Source of the DNA: Bog-473 sp963766995
Lineage (GTDB): Bacteria > Actinomycetota > Acidimicrobiia > Acidimicrobiales > RAAP-2
Assembly (NCBI GenBank): GCA_963766995.1
Contig: CAVYCE010000003.1
Location: forward strand, 682,001 to 746,000
DNA: 64,000 nucleotides
Reading direction: 5' to 3'
Both the position numbers and the translations under genes were made by a program. Below, piece after piece: positions 28,890-38,239 of this stretch; positions within the stretch are counted from its first letter, which is position 1; every line of letters begins with the position of its first letter. Under the pieces are notes generated by a model that did not search any database, was not told the origin of the DNA, and worked only from the letters and a program-made list of their open reading frames with translations.

Positions 28890-29912
28890 TTATGCCTCTT
28901 TGACGGAAGCGGCTACGTGCGTCGACCAGGCCTTTGGTGGCGCATTCGTAGGCCACTCGGACGGCGTTGACCATGGCCGTGGCATTGGAGGATCCGTGGC
29001 TGATCACGCACACCCCGTCGGTGCCGAGCAGCATGGCGCCGCCGGTGTTCTCCGGCTCGAATTGGGCGGCCATCGGGAGCAGGTGCGGGATCAGCACATC
29101 GCCGCGGCCTTGGTCTCGGCATTAGTGCCGAAGATGCCGAGCATGGCGTCGAACAGAAAACGCAACGACCCCTCGAGCGACTTGAGGGCCACGTTGCCGG
29201 TGAAGCCATCGGTGACGATGACGTCGGCCGGCGACGGCAGCAGGTCCCGTCCCTCCAGGTTGCCCACGAACTCGAACCCGCGGCCCGTGGCGGCGGCCAG
29301 CAGCTTGTGGGTGTCCTTGACCAGCGGCGTGCCCTTGGTGGGCTCTTCGCCGATGGAAAGCAGACCGACGGTGGGGTTGGCGGTGCCGAAGCGAGCCGAC
29401 ACGTAGGCGGCGCCCATGTGGGCGAACTGCACCAGCATGGCGGCGGTGCACTCGGAGTTGGCGCCGGCGTCAACCAGCACAGCGGGCGTGCGACCCAGTC
29501 GAGGCAGGGGGGTGGCAATACACGGACGGACCACGCCCGAGAGGCGGCCCATGCGCAGGAGCGCAGACGCCATGGTGGCCCCGGTGTTGCCGGCGGAGAC
29601 CATGGCCGAGGCCTGGCCGTCGCGCACCAGCTCGGCCGATCGCACCAGCGAAGAGTCTTTCTTGCGCCGGACGCCCCCGGCGGGGTCCTCGTCCATGGCG
29701 ATCACTTCGGTGCAGGCCACCAGGGGGAGGCCCATGGTGTCGCCCACCAAGTCGGCCGGGCCGACCAGTACCACCGGGATGCCGTCTTCGTCGTGAACCT
29801 GGCGGGCGCCGGCCACGATCTCGCCCGGGGACTTGTCGCCCCCCATGGCGTCGATGGCGACCGGCAGGGTGGCCAGCGTCTCGGCGGACGGACGCTCGCC
29901 CCGCCGGCTCAA
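28890..29912 (-). CDS. plsX: Phosphate acyltransferase PlsX, two indels
   Basis: PlsX makes acyl-phosphate from acyl-ACP for phosphatidic acid synthesis. After correction it has 340 residues. N-terminal AIDAMGGDKSP, MVSAGNTGATMASALL, CIATPLPR and DAGANSECT, and DVIVTDGFTGNVALKSLEG are diagnostic. A missing base near 29101 separates NAETKAAA from DVLIPHLLPM; an extra base near 28923 hides the final HVAASVKEA and the stop at 28890. The start is TTG 29912, two bases after the rpmF stop. The two shifts cancel, and the gene is expected to be functional. Confidence 0.94.
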
Positions 29913-29913
29913 G

Positions 29914-30093
29914 TCAGTCGACCTCTACGGCTTGCCGACCCTTGTACCAGCCGCAGCTGGGGCACACCACGTGTGGCGTCTTGGCCACCTGGCAGTGCGG
30001 GCACACGCTGCGGGAAGGGCGGCTGAGCACCCAGGCCGAGGCCTGGCGGCTACGGCCCTTGGCCTTGGACGTCTTCTTCTTCGGGACTGCCAT
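29914..30093 (-). CDS. rpmF: 50S ribosomal protein L32
   Basis: A 59-residue L32 with an intact zinc ribbon. It starts MAVPKKKTSKAKGRSRQASA, followed by Cys31, Cys34, Cys44 and Cys47 in CPHC and CPSC, then GWYKGRQAVEVD. The gene lies between the DUF177 gene and plsX, its standard place in bacteria. The four-Cys form is the zinc-dependent version. Confidence 0.97.
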   Translation of the reverse strand: MAVPKKKTSKAKGRSRQASAWVLSRPSRSVCPHCQVAKTPHVVCPSCGWYKGRQAVEVD

Positions 30094-30141
30094 CGTGTTT
30101 CTCCAACGATCGAATCAGGGCGCGCCGACCGCAGGGGTCAG

Positions 30142-30667
30142 CTACCGGAGCACATCGAGGTTAGCCCAACGGGCGTCCCGTGGGGCAACGCAGCCGCACT
30201 CGCCCTCGTTGCGGTCGGCTCCGCACTGCACGCACAGGCCCCGGCAGTCCTCCCGGCACAGGGGGGCCATCGGGCAATTCGAGCACGATGGCGTCCCGGG
30301 CCAGCGGTCCCAGGTCGATGGTGTCGTCGACGATCGGGTACATCTCGTCCTCGGTGGTGGCGCCCTCGCCGAATCGCTCACGCACCGGAATGCGCAGCTC
30401 GCCGTCCACCGGGATGGTGCAGCGCCGGCACAGACCGCTCCACGGAGCCGTCACCGTGCCCTGCACTTCCATGCCACCATCGAAGGCCCGGATGTCTACG
30501 TCACACTCGGCCTCGGCGCCGACCGGGACCACGCTGCGGCCCGGATCAATGCCGACTTCGTGCAATGGTCCGGCCAGCTCGACTGGACCGTGAAGGACTT
30601 CATGCGAGGTGGTACCGGGGTTCCGGCGCAGACGCGCCACGTGGACAACGAAGGGGTCGGCCGCCAT
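30142..30667 (-). CDS. DUF177/YceD family protein, one +1 frameshift
   Basis: A 174-residue DUF177 protein, which in several bacteria influences 23S rRNA or L32 levels. It starts MAADPFVVHVARLRR, has a first Cys pair in LCRRC, and after the break gives LCREDCRGLCVQCGADRNEGEC, a Cys-rich zinc-like segment, ending NLDVLR at 30142. An extra G near 30268 explains the shift. Its ATG overlaps the sepIVA stop (TGATG), and rpmF follows 48 bases downstream. Confidence 0.88.
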
Positions 30668-31224
30668 CAGGACAGATCCTGATCGAAGAAGCCGTCCTCC
30701 TCTGCACCCAGCGCGACATCGGTGGTGTCGGTGTCCACCGGCGCCGCCGCCAACTTGGCCCGACCCGATTGCACGGTGCGGATGAGGCGATCCAAGACGA
30801 TCTCCATGCCGGCCAACTTCTGGTCGCAGAAATCTTCGGCTTCGTGGCGCATGGTCCGGGCTTCGTCGTTGGCATCATCGAGAATGCGCTGGGCCACCGA
30901 GTTCGCTTGACGGACGATCTCGGTGCGCTGCACCATGCGTTCGGCCTGTGCCCGCACGTCTTCCATGAGCGCCTCGGCCTCACGGGCCCGCTCAGCCAGA
31001 AAATCTTCGCGCTCCCGCAGCAACCAGCGGGCCTGACGGAGCTCGTCCGGTAGGCGGTCCAGTGCGGCCTGCAACAACCCCATGATGTCTTCGCGCGACA
31101 CGATGACTGACGATGAGAGTGGCATCGATTTGGCGCCAGCGATGACGTCCATCACCTGCAGGATGATGCTGTGGGCATCGACCTCTTGGGTGGGCTCGTC
31201 AATCTCTAAGTACTGGTCGGTCAT
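30667..31224 (-). CDS. sepIVA: SepIVA-like DivIVA-type coiled-coil protein
   Basis: A 185-residue coiled-coil protein at the position of mycobacterial SepIVA (Rv2927c) between coaD and the DUF177 gene. It begins MTDQYLEIDEPTQEVDAHSI, has a helical segment from about residue 45 to 150 with heptad-like runs such as DELRQARWLLREREDFLAER, and an acidic C-terminus. SepIVA acts at the septum and in intracellular membrane domain organisation in mycobacteria; the same role here is inferred from position and architecture. The ATG overlaps the coaD stop (ATGA). Confidence 0.75.
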   Translation of the reverse strand: MTDQYLEIDEPTQEVDAHSIILQVMDVIAGAKSMPLSSSVIVSREDIMGLLQAALDRLPDELRQARWLLREREDFLAERAREAEALMEDVRAQAERMVQRTEIVRQANSVAQRILDDANDEARTMRHEAEDFCDQKLAGMEIVLDRLIRTVQSGRAKLAAAPVDTDTTDVALGAEEDGFFDQDLS

Positions 31225-31712
31225 CCCTCCCCCTCACTTCCGAAGGTGGCGTTGAGGTGGTCCGCCACGACCTTGGGCACGAATGCTGAGACGTCTCCCC
31301 CGAACTGCGCCACCTCGCGCACCAGCTTGGAATGTATGAAGGAGTACTCCGGTCCGGCGGGAATGAAAATGGTCTCAACGCCGGAGAGATGGTGATTCAT
31401 CTGGGCCATCTGCATCTCGGTTTCGAAGTCCGACACCGCTCGAAGGCCGCGCACAATCGCTGTGGCGCCGACATCGCGGGCCACGTTCACCAGCAGCGTG
31501 GCCACCGACACGATGCGCACCGTGGGCAAGTGGGCCACTACATCTTCCAGCATGGCCTTGCGTTCCTCGAGGTCAAAGAGCGCCGTGGTTTTCTGCGGGT
31601 TGCGCAGCGCAGCCACGACCACTTCGTCGAAGAGCCGGCTGGCCCGTTCGACGATCTCCAAGTGTCCGTTGTGGAAGGGGTCGAACGAACCCGGAAAGAG
31701 GCCAACTTTCAT
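31221..31712 (-). CDS. coaD: Phosphopantetheine adenylyltransferase
   Basis: CoaD catalyses the penultimate step of coenzyme A synthesis. It has 163 residues from MKVGLFPGSFDPFHNGH, the nucleotidyltransferase signature, then RGLRAVSDFETEMQMAQMN and EYSFIHSKLVREVA, where the family usually has ISSS rather than IHSK. ATG 31712 is chosen because the preceding residues are not conserved. It is followed directly by sepIVA and preceded by rsmD. Confidence 0.96.
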   Translation of the reverse strand: MKVGLFPGSFDPFHNGHLEIVERASRLFDEVVVAALRNPQKTTALFDLEERKAMLEDVVAHLPTVRIVSVATLLVNVARDVGATAIVRGLRAVSDFETEMQMAQMNHHLSGVETIFIPAGPEYSFIHSKLVREVAQFGGDVSAFVPKVVADHLNATFGSEGEG

Positions 31713-31722
31713 GAGTCGGCCT

Positions 31723-32262
31723 TCATGATCCGGCACCGCTGCGCTGAGCCACGGTGACGAGCGTACCGCCGTACCGCCGTTCCCTTGTGACTATCCAGCC
31801 GTCGGGCAATGAGATGGGATCACGCGACTCGAGTACAGCCCGATCGGCCTTGAGCGCCGAGAGGACATCGGTCCAGCCGTCGAAGGTATAGGGCGGATCG
31901 CACAGAGCCAGATCGAAGGTCGGCGCCGTGGCTAACCATCCCGGGAGGGAGGCCCGCACCACCGTGACCGGCTCGTCCCCTAGCCCGACCGCAGCCAGGT
32001 TGGTCCGCACGGCCTCGATCGCCCCCTGGTCCTGGTCGACGAAGGTGGCCGTCGCCGCTCCTCGCGACAGTGCCTCAAGCCCGAGTGCGCCGCTGCCGCA
32101 GAACAGGTCCACCACCGTGAGTCCGTCCACGCCGCCCTGCGAGCCGAGGATGTCGAAGATCGACTCGCGCACCCGATCCGACGTTGGTCGCACGACGTCG
32201 GGCAGCTTGGCCGCGAGACGTCGCCCGCGGCTCCGGCCTCCGATGACTCGCACTGCTGCCAA
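31723..32262 (-). CDS. rsmD: 16S rRNA (guanine-N2)-methyltransferase RsmD
   Basis: RsmD methylates G966 of 16S rRNA. The 179-residue protein has the opening RVIGGRSRGRRL, then VRPTSDRVRESIFDIL, SAM-binding VVDLFCGSGALGLEALSRGA, and the catalytic DPPY motif. The start is TTG 32262 or a nearby GTG. It ends 10 bases before coaD, the usual bacterial pair. Confidence 0.95.
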   Translation of the reverse strand: MAAVRVIGGRSRGRRLAAKLPDVVRPTSDRVRESIFDILGSQGGVDGLTVVDLFCGSGALGLEALSRGAATATFVDQDQGAIEAVRTNLAAVGLGDEPVTVVRASLPGWLATAPTFDLALCDPPYTFDGWTDVLSALKADRAVLESRDPISLPDGWIVTRERRYGGTLVTVAQRSGAGS

Positions 32263-32267
32263 CCTAC

Positions 32268-34427
32268 CTAACTCTTGAAGAGGTACTCGCCTTCTTCAGC
32301 CGACAAGAACAACTTCACTTCGTCGGCCAACAGCGGCAGTCCAGCCAGTTGCGGGTCGTCCTTGACGATGGCCTCGGCCACCCGCCGGGCCTCGGTCAGC
32401 AGGTGGCGGTCCCCCTCGTCGGACAGCAAGGCCAACCGCAGGTCGCTCTGCCCTTTCTGCCGCACGCCGAGGATGGTGCCCTCGCCGCGCAGGCGCAGGT
32501 CCTCCTCGGCCAAGGCGAACCCGTCGGTAGTGCGGGCCACCGCAGCCAGCCGGTCTCCGCCGGGACCGAGCAGGAAACACCAGCTCGGCGCCGACCCCCG
32601 GCCCACTCGACCCCGCAACTGGTGCAGCTGGGCCATCCCAAATCGATCGGCGCTCTCCACCACCATGACGGTGGCGTCGGTTACGTCGATCCCCACCTCA
32701 ATCACCGTGGTAGCCACCAGCACCTGCAGGTCACCGGCCCGAAACCGCGCCATCGTCTCCTCCCGCAGCGTCGGCGTCATTTGGCCGTGCAGCAATCCCA
32801 CTGAGAGACCGGCCAACTCACCCGCCCGCAGTCGGTCGCACTCTTCGACGGCCGATCTGGCCTCGACCCGGACCGACTCGCCCACCAACGGGCACACGAC
32901 GAAGGCTCGATGCCCCGCCGCCACCTCCTGTCGCACCCGGTCCCAGGCGATGGCCTCGTCGCCCGGTTCGGGGAGCCATTGCGTGGTGATGGAAGCACGG
33001 CCTGGAGGCATTTCGTCGAGAACGGTCATATCGAGATCCCCGAAGATCACCATGGCGGCGGTGCGCGGAATAGGCGTGGCCGTCATCACCAACAGGTCGG
33101 GATCGCCGGCGCCACCCTTGGCCCGGAGCCCGGCCCGTTGCTCCACCCCAAAGCGATGCTGCTCGTCAATCACCACCACGCCCAACGATGCGAAGTCGAC
33201 CCCCGCCGACAGCAGCGCGTGTGTCCCGACCACAATCTGTACCGTCCCGTCGGCTAGTCCGTCGAGGACGCGCTGACGGGCGGCGCCCTTTATCCGGCTG
33301 GTCAACACCTCCACCTGCACATCATCCGTGAGGTTCCCCAGCAGCTCTCGTACGGCCACCGCGTGCTGCTCGGCCAACACTTCAGTGGGCACCATCAAGG
33401 CGCCTTGATGCTGGCTCTGCACCGCCCCCAGCAGCGTGGCCAGGGCCACCACGGTCTTGCCCGACCCCACGTCGCCCTGGAGGAGACGGTGCATGGGGAA
33501 GGGCCCGGCCAGGTCGGCCACAATCAGGGCCAGCACCCGCCGCTGCGCCGTGGTCAGCTGGAACGGCACGCCCTCCAGGAACCGTGACACCAGCGTGCCC
33601 GTCTTACTCCCGGTCACTTCCAGTGGAGACACCTCGTGGCGCCAGGCTCGGGCGTTCACCTCGAAGGCCCGCCGCCGGAGCACCAGCGCCAGCTGCAGGC
33701 GGAACAGTTCGTCGAACACCAGCCGCCGCCGCGCTGGCTCCTCGTCCTCCATCGCCGTCGGAGCATGAATGGCCCGCATGGCTTCGGTGCGGGTCCACAA
33801 CGACAACTCAGACCGCCAGACCTCGGAGAGTGGATCGGCAAATTCACCCGTCCGCTGCAGCGCGTCCTCGATGTACGTGCCGATCTCCCAGCTGGTCAGG
33901 CCCGCCTTGGCCGAGGCCGGGTACACCGGCAGGATCCGCAGCGTCCGACGGTGGCGCCCCACCGCCTCATTGTCAGGATCGTCATCCTCCACTCCGGCCA
34001 CCACGTCAACCACGGGGTTCACCATTTGGCGGGCGCCGTTGTACTCGCCGGCCTTGCCCCAGAAGATGGCCTCGGTCCCAACCGCTAACTGGGCAGCCCG
34101 CCACGGCTGGTTGAAGAAGACGATCTGCAGGGTGCCAGTGTCGTCGCGCACCACCACATTGACCATGGCGCGCCGATTCTTGGTCTGTCGCTTGCTGACG
34201 CGTTGCACCTGCGCCAACACTGCGGCCTCTTCACCAATGTCGAGGCCAGAGACGTCGGACTTGCTGGTGCGGTCGATGTACTTGCCCCGCCGGGGGAACG
34301 TGGTCACCAGGTCGAGCACCGATTCGACGCCCCACTCTTCGAGCTGCTTGGCCTTGCGCGGGCTCACGCTGTCGAGCACCGACACCGGCACCTCGCTCAA
34401 TGAGCGCAATGAGCGCGGGGACGCCAC
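32268..34427 (-). CDS. recG: ATP-dependent DNA helicase RecG
   Basis: A 719-residue replication-fork-reversal helicase. The N-terminal wedge and OB region are followed by motif I GDVGSGKTVVALATLL, motif II IDEQHRFGVEQR (a DEQH box), motif III TATPIPRT, and motif VI HQLRGRVGRG. The extended C-terminal domain is present. The start is a GTG at 34427. It lies between the fakA-like gene and rsmD, an order seen in many Gram-positive bacteria. Confidence 0.97.
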   Translation of the reverse strand: MASPRSLRSLSEVPVSVLDSVSPRKAKQLEEWGVESVLDLVTTFPRRGKYIDRTSKSDVSGLDIGEEAAVLAQVQRVSKRQTKNRRAMVNVVVRDDTGTLQIVFFNQPWRAAQLAVGTEAIFWGKAGEYNGARQMVNPVVDVVAGVEDDDPDNEAVGRHRRTLRILPVYPASAKAGLTSWEIGTYIEDALQRTGEFADPLSEVWRSELSLWTRTEAMRAIHAPTAMEDEEPARRRLVFDELFRLQLALVLRRRAFEVNARAWRHEVSPLEVTGSKTGTLVSRFLEGVPFQLTTAQRRVLALIVADLAGPFPMHRLLQGDVGSGKTVVALATLLGAVQSQHQGALMVPTEVLAEQHAVAVRELLGNLTDDVQVEVLTSRIKGAARQRVLDGLADGTVQIVVGTHALLSAGVDFASLGVVVIDEQHRFGVEQRAGLRAKGGAGDPDLLVMTATPIPRTAAMVIFGDLDMTVLDEMPPGRASITTQWLPEPGDEAIAWDRVRQEVAAGHRAFVVCPLVGESVRVEARSAVEECDRLRAGELAGLSVGLLHGQMTPTLREETMARFRAGDLQVLVATTVIEVGIDVTDATVMVVESADRFGMAQLHQLRGRVGRGSAPSWCFLLGPGGDRLAAVARTTDGFALAEEDLRLRGEGTILGVRQKGQSDLRLALLSDEGDRHLLTEARRVAEAIVKDDPQLAGLPLLADEVKLFLSAEEGEYLFKS

Positions 34428-34437
34428 CCCGGCCGAC

Positions 34438-36099
34438 CTACTCCAAGCCCAACAGGTACGGGTACAGCGGTTGGCCTCCGTGGTGCACCTCGAGCGCCAC
34501 TGCTGGATACTCCTCGCCCAACCACTCGCTCACCTGCCGCGTGTCCCCCGCCTTGGCCCCTTCGCCCTCAATGAGGGTGATCAGTTCGTGGTGCGGCTCC
34601 AGTAGTCGGCTCAGCAGCAACCTCGTCGCCATGACGGCGGAGTCGGCGATCGAGACCACGCCGTCTCTCGACACACCGATGTAATCCCCGTCATGCACTT
34701 CACCGGCGTCCGTCGTCGTGTCCCTCACGGCCCGCGTGATCTCGGCCGGCACTACCCGGGCGGCAGACTCCGCCATGGCGGCTTCGTTCACACGGGCATC
34801 GGCCGCCGGGTCGTAGGCCAGCAATGCGGCGAAGCCCTCGACAATAGAACCCGTCGCCACCACTCGCACCGTCTTGTCGCTCAATCCATCCACCTGTTCG
34901 GCCACCGGTCGGATGTTCTTGTTGTTGGGCAGGATCACCACCTGATCAGAGCCGACGGCCTCGACCGCCTTCACCAGGTCGGCGGTGGAGGGATTCATCG
35001 ACTGCCCTCCCACCACCTGGTGATGCACGCCGAGTGAGCGGAAGATGCGGCCGATCCCATCACCGGTCACCACTGCCACCACGCTGGTGGTTGGCGGCGG
35101 CCCGCTGGGCTCCTTCGGCTCCACCACTTCGGCTTCGCGTACCCATCGCTCTTCTTCCACCTGCTCGGCCAAGTCGGTGACGCGGATGCGCTGCGGTCTC
35201 CCCGTCTCCACGCCGGCCTCAATGGCGGCCCCGATGTCGTCGGTGTGAATGTGGCAGTTGAACAGTCCGTCGCCGCCCACCACCACGATCGAATCCCCGA
35301 TGCCGGCCCATACTTCTTTGAAGGCGTCGATCGAATCGTCGGGCGCGTACAAGAGGTACATCACCTCGTAGCGCAGATCGCTCACGTCGTGCCCGCCCTC
35401 ACCTCCGTTCGCAGTGGCGTCGATCGCTTCGCCCATTGCGGCGTAATCGATCAGCGCCGGCACGCCCGACGGTTCCGGCAAGGCGCGGCCGTCAATCACC
35501 AGCAGCATGGCGTCGAGCAACAGCAGATAGCCCGTACCGCCCGCATCCACCACGCCGGCCTGCTTGAGCACCGGCAACATGTCAGGCGTGCGAGCCAGTG
35601 CGTCGGCCGCAGCGGCATGGGCCGACTCGACCACTTCCAGCAGATTTCCCCCGGCAGCTCCATCGGCCGCGGCGGCAGCCACGGTCAAGATGGTGCCTTC
35701 CACTGGGCGCACGACGGCCCGCCGGGCCAAGTCCGATGCATGCCGGAGCGCGTCGGCCACTACCTCAGGACCAACCCCGAGCTCCTCGGCCACTCCCATG
35801 CGCTCGCTCATGCCCCGCAGCAGTTGGGAGAGAATCACGCCCGAGTTCCCCCGGGCCCCCATGAGGGAACCATGCCCGATGGCCTTGCACACCTCGGCCA
35901 ATCCGGCCCCCTGGTCCACGCCCTCTAGCTCAGCCACTACGGCCTCGAGGGTGAGGGCCATATTCGTCCCGGTGTCGCCGTCGGGCACCGGATAGACATT
36001 CAGGCGGTTGATATCCCCTTGATGCAGCCGCAGCGCATCTCGGAAACCCTCCATCACGGCACGCAGTTCATCGGCGCCCAAAGCCGCCCGGGAGGTCAT
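34438..36099 (-). CDS. DAK2-domain fatty acid kinase catalytic subunit FakA-like
   Basis: A 553-residue YloV/FakA-type protein. The N-terminal DAK2 (DhaL-like) domain has INRLNVYPVPDGDTGTNM, the nucleotide/metal site, and MGARGNSGVILSQLLRG. The rest matches the FakA middle and C-terminal domains (CHIHTDDIGAAIEAG and ILPNNKNI). FakA phosphorylates fatty acids bound to FakB; no FakB (DegV) gene is visible here. ATG 36099 was chosen as the one directly before the DAK2 domain. It is divergent from rpmB, as in many bacteria. Confidence 0.9.
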   Translation of the reverse strand: MTSRAALGADELRAVMEGFRDALRLHQGDINRLNVYPVPDGDTGTNMALTLEAVVAELEGVDQGAGLAEVCKAIGHGSLMGARGNSGVILSQLLRGMSERMGVAEELGVGPEVVADALRHASDLARRAVVRPVEGTILTVAAAAADGAAGGNLLEVVESAHAAAADALARTPDMLPVLKQAGVVDAGGTGYLLLLDAMLLVIDGRALPEPSGVPALIDYAAMGEAIDATANGGEGGHDVSDLRYEVMYLLYAPDDSIDAFKEVWAGIGDSIVVVGGDGLFNCHIHTDDIGAAIEAGVETGRPQRIRVTDLAEQVEEERWVREAEVVEPKEPSGPPPTTSVVAVVTGDGIGRIFRSLGVHHQVVGGQSMNPSTADLVKAVEAVGSDQVVILPNNKNIRPVAEQVDGLSDKTVRVVATGSIVEGFAALLAYDPAADARVNEAAMAESAARVVPAEITRAVRDTTTDAGEVHDGDYIGVSRDGVVSIADSAVMATRLLLSRLLEPHHELITLIEGEGAKAGDTRQVSEWLGEEYPAVALEVHHGGQPLYPYLLGLE

Positions 36100-36180
36100 G
36101 GCAGGGGATGCTAACCTTTGTGCCGTTCGAGAAGGCCTGCTGGTGGGATCACCGCGGCCATCCTCAGGAAGGTCTACCCA

Positions 36181-36396
36181 ATGGCAGCTGTGTGCGATAT
36201 CTGTGGCAAGAAGCCCTCGTTCGGGATGAACGTGAGCCACTCCCACCGGCGTACCAAGCGTCGCTGGGACCCGAACATCCAGCGAGTGCGGGCCTTGGTG
36301 AACGGCGCACCGAAGCGCCTGCACGTGTGCACCTCCTGCATCCGGGCCGGCAAGGTGACCAAGCCACTGCGCCGTACCCACGTCCCCACTAGTTGA
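36181..36396 (+). CDS. rpmB: 50S ribosomal protein L28
   Basis: A 71-residue L28 with the sequence MAAVCDICGKKPSFGMNVSHS, then HRRTKRRWDPNIQ. Cys5 and Cys8 pair with a later CTSCIRAGK to form a zinc ribbon, so this is the zinc-binding paralogue form. ATG 36181 precedes the canonical N-terminus; the frame is open further upstream but without conservation. It is divergent from the fakA-like gene. Confidence 0.96.
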   Translation: MAAVCDICGKKPSFGMNVSHSHRRTKRRWDPNIQRVRALVNGAPKRLHVCTSCIRAGKVTKPLRRTHVPTS

Positions 36397-36402
36397 GGCG
36401 AC

Positions 36403-37140
36403 CTACCAGATATTGCGCATGCGCCACGCGCCCTCGGGCACGTCGACCATGATCAGGCCGGGACGAGTCACTTCACGATGCCACGTGCGCTGTGCCGCCT
36501 TGCGGCGCGCGTAGAGAACGATGGCCGCGCCGAACAACAGAAGGCACAGAGCCGCCCCAATGAGGGCGATCAGATTTGCTCCGGTAAACGCCAGCCCGAT
36601 CGAACCCGGTGCAGCACTCGCTGCGATGCCCGCTCCCGGATTGGCGCCGTTGGCCGAGTTAAAGGGCCCGGCTCCAGCAGTGGCTGCCGCCGTCACCGGC
36701 TGAGCGATGTCAACCAGGAACGTGGCTGTGTTCGATTCGCCGGCCGGGTTGATACCGGTGGCCACAATGGTGTTGAGGTCCCACGCTGCCGGTTGAAACG
36801 CGCCATCATCAATGGCGAGTTGCGGGTCGCTCGCAGTGAAATCGAGAGTGATCAATCCAGATGCTGGGGCCAACTTCCGCTCGACCATTCGTCCCAAGTA
36901 CTTGACGTTGGCGAATGTCCCAGGTTTGAAGGCACACGTTTCGGTCAATGAACCCGATTTCTGTTGTCCCTTACCCACACCGAGTTCCAGCATGAGCGCG
37001 ATCGAACATTGGGTCGGAGCGGGAACAACTGGTGATGTCGAACCCTTCGGCGCGCCGCCCACCGGCGACGCGATGCACGCGCCAAGGAAGCCAACCACCA
37101 TTGCTGTTACGGCGCCGAATCCGAGCAGACGTCGCGTCAA
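36403..37140 (-). CDS. Exported surface protein with LAFTG sorting-like motif
   Basis: A 245-residue secreted protein not recognised as a named family. It has a signal peptide (about residues 1-30, with GACIASPVGGA), a beta-rich ectodomain with two Cys, a Gly/Ala/Asn-rich linker, then LAFTG immediately before a hydrophobic helix (about 25 residues) and ARRKAAQR. LAxTG is the motif recognised by class E sortases of high-GC Gram-positive bacteria, so wall anchoring is plausible. Oddly, about 25 residues follow the basic stop-transfer, longer than usual. It could instead be a simple membrane-anchored protein. No sortase gene is in the window. Confidence 0.75.
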   Translation of the reverse strand: MTRRLLGFGAVTAMVVGFLGACIASPVGGAPKGSTSPVVPAPTQCSIALMLELGVGKGQQKSGSLTETCAFKPGTFANVKYLGRMVERKLAPASGLITLDFTASDPQLAIDDGAFQPAAWDLNTIVATGINPAGESNTATFLVDIAQPVTAAATAGAGPFNSANGANPGAGIAASAAPGSIGLAFTGANLIALIGAALCLLLFGAAIVLYARRKAAQRTWHREVTRPGLIMVDVPEGAWRMRNIW

Positions 37141-37222
37141 AGGTCCCCCTTACATGCGCTTTCGTTGCGAATGTTATAGCGGGTGACGCGACCCCTGTCG
37201 CGATTGTTGCGACACACGTTGG

Positions 37223-38176
37223 CTAGCCGACTCGATGTTGCCATCCGTTTCGAGGCATCTCATGTCCCTCACAGGTGCGAGTGGCGATGCTGCTACCAAT
37301 AACACCGATTTGCACCGGGTGTTGCAATCCACGTGTCTCACACGCGCGTTCAAACTCTTCAATGCGAGTTGCAGCAATCGTCAATAACAACTCGTAATCT
37401 TCACCGCCGCCGAGCGCGTCATCCACCGTAGCGCCATCGACAACGGGCACTGTGTCGAGAGAGAAACCCACGTTCGACGCGTCGGCCAGTCGATGCAGGT
37501 CCAACGCCAATCCATCGGACACGTCGATCATCGCGGTGGCGCCCGCCAGGCGCGCCGCAACGCCTTCACCCAAGCGCGCCACTGGTCGACGGTAGGCCTC
37601 GATTACCGCGCCGACGGTCGAACCCGATCGCAGCGCACGCCGCCCGGCCGCCGAGCCACCACATGGACCCGTGATCATCACGACATCACCCGCCTGCGCC
37701 CCAGCTCTCGTCACCGGGTCACCGCCATCCGTGGTGCCGATGACCGTCACCGATACCACCAGCACCGGCCCCGAGGTCAGGTCCCCGCCGATGATCGGGC
37801 AGCCACTCGCCACTCCCGCCTCGGCCACCCCCTCCATGACCGCCACCGTCATGGAGCCGTCGCCCTCCCCCTCGGGCACCGTCAGTGCAACGAGCGCCCC
37901 CAGCGGCCGGGCCCCCATGGCCGCCAGGTCGCTCAATGCCCCCATGAGCGCCTTCCACCCCACGTCGCCCGGACTACACAACCCCAGTTCCACGTGGACA
38001 CCGTCCACCACGCTGTCCACCGAGACCACCAATGAACCCCCACCAGGCACTTCGAGCAGGCCGGCATCGTCCCGCAATCCGAAGGCCTCGATTCCACCTC
38101 CGAGCGTGTGGCGGATACGCTCCACGATCTCGTCTTCAGCACGAGATTGCGTGTGCCCAGGTTTGGGGGAACCCAC
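37223..38176 (-). CDS. thiL: Thiamine-monophosphate kinase
   Basis: ThiL phosphorylates thiamine monophosphate to the active diphosphate. The 317-residue protein has the substrate/metal region LRDDAGLLEVPGG with VVSVDSVVDGVH, then the conserved GWKALMGALSDLAAMGA, GGDLTSGP, and DVSDGLALDLHRLADAS motifs of the PurM-like fold. Start GTG 38176. It is divergent from pckG with about 60 bases between them, so promoters for both must be there. Confidence 0.94.
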   Translation of the reverse strand: MGSPKPGHTQSRAEDEIVERIRHTLGGGIEAFGLRDDAGLLEVPGGGSLVVSVDSVVDGVHVELGLCSPGDVGWKALMGALSDLAAMGARPLGALVALTVPEGEGDGSMTVAVMEGVAEAGVASGCPIIGGDLTSGPVLVVSVTVIGTTDGGDPVTRAGAQAGDVVMITGPCGGSAAGRRALRSGSTVGAVIEAYRRPVARLGEGVAARLAGATAMIDVSDGLALDLHRLADASNVGFSLDTVPVVDGATVDDALGGGEDYELLLTIAATRIEEFERACETRGLQHPVQIGVIGSSIATRTCEGHEMPRNGWQHRVG

Positions 38177-38239
38177 AGCACATGCCTAGCATTGGACGCC
38201 ACCGATACTGGTCGGACGAAGGAGTAGAGCAACCTCACC

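Noticed and set aside
37223..38176. Riboswitch such as TPP in front of thiL
   Set aside because: Only about 60 bases separate thiL and pckG, too short for a TPP riboswitch, and no THI-box was seen.
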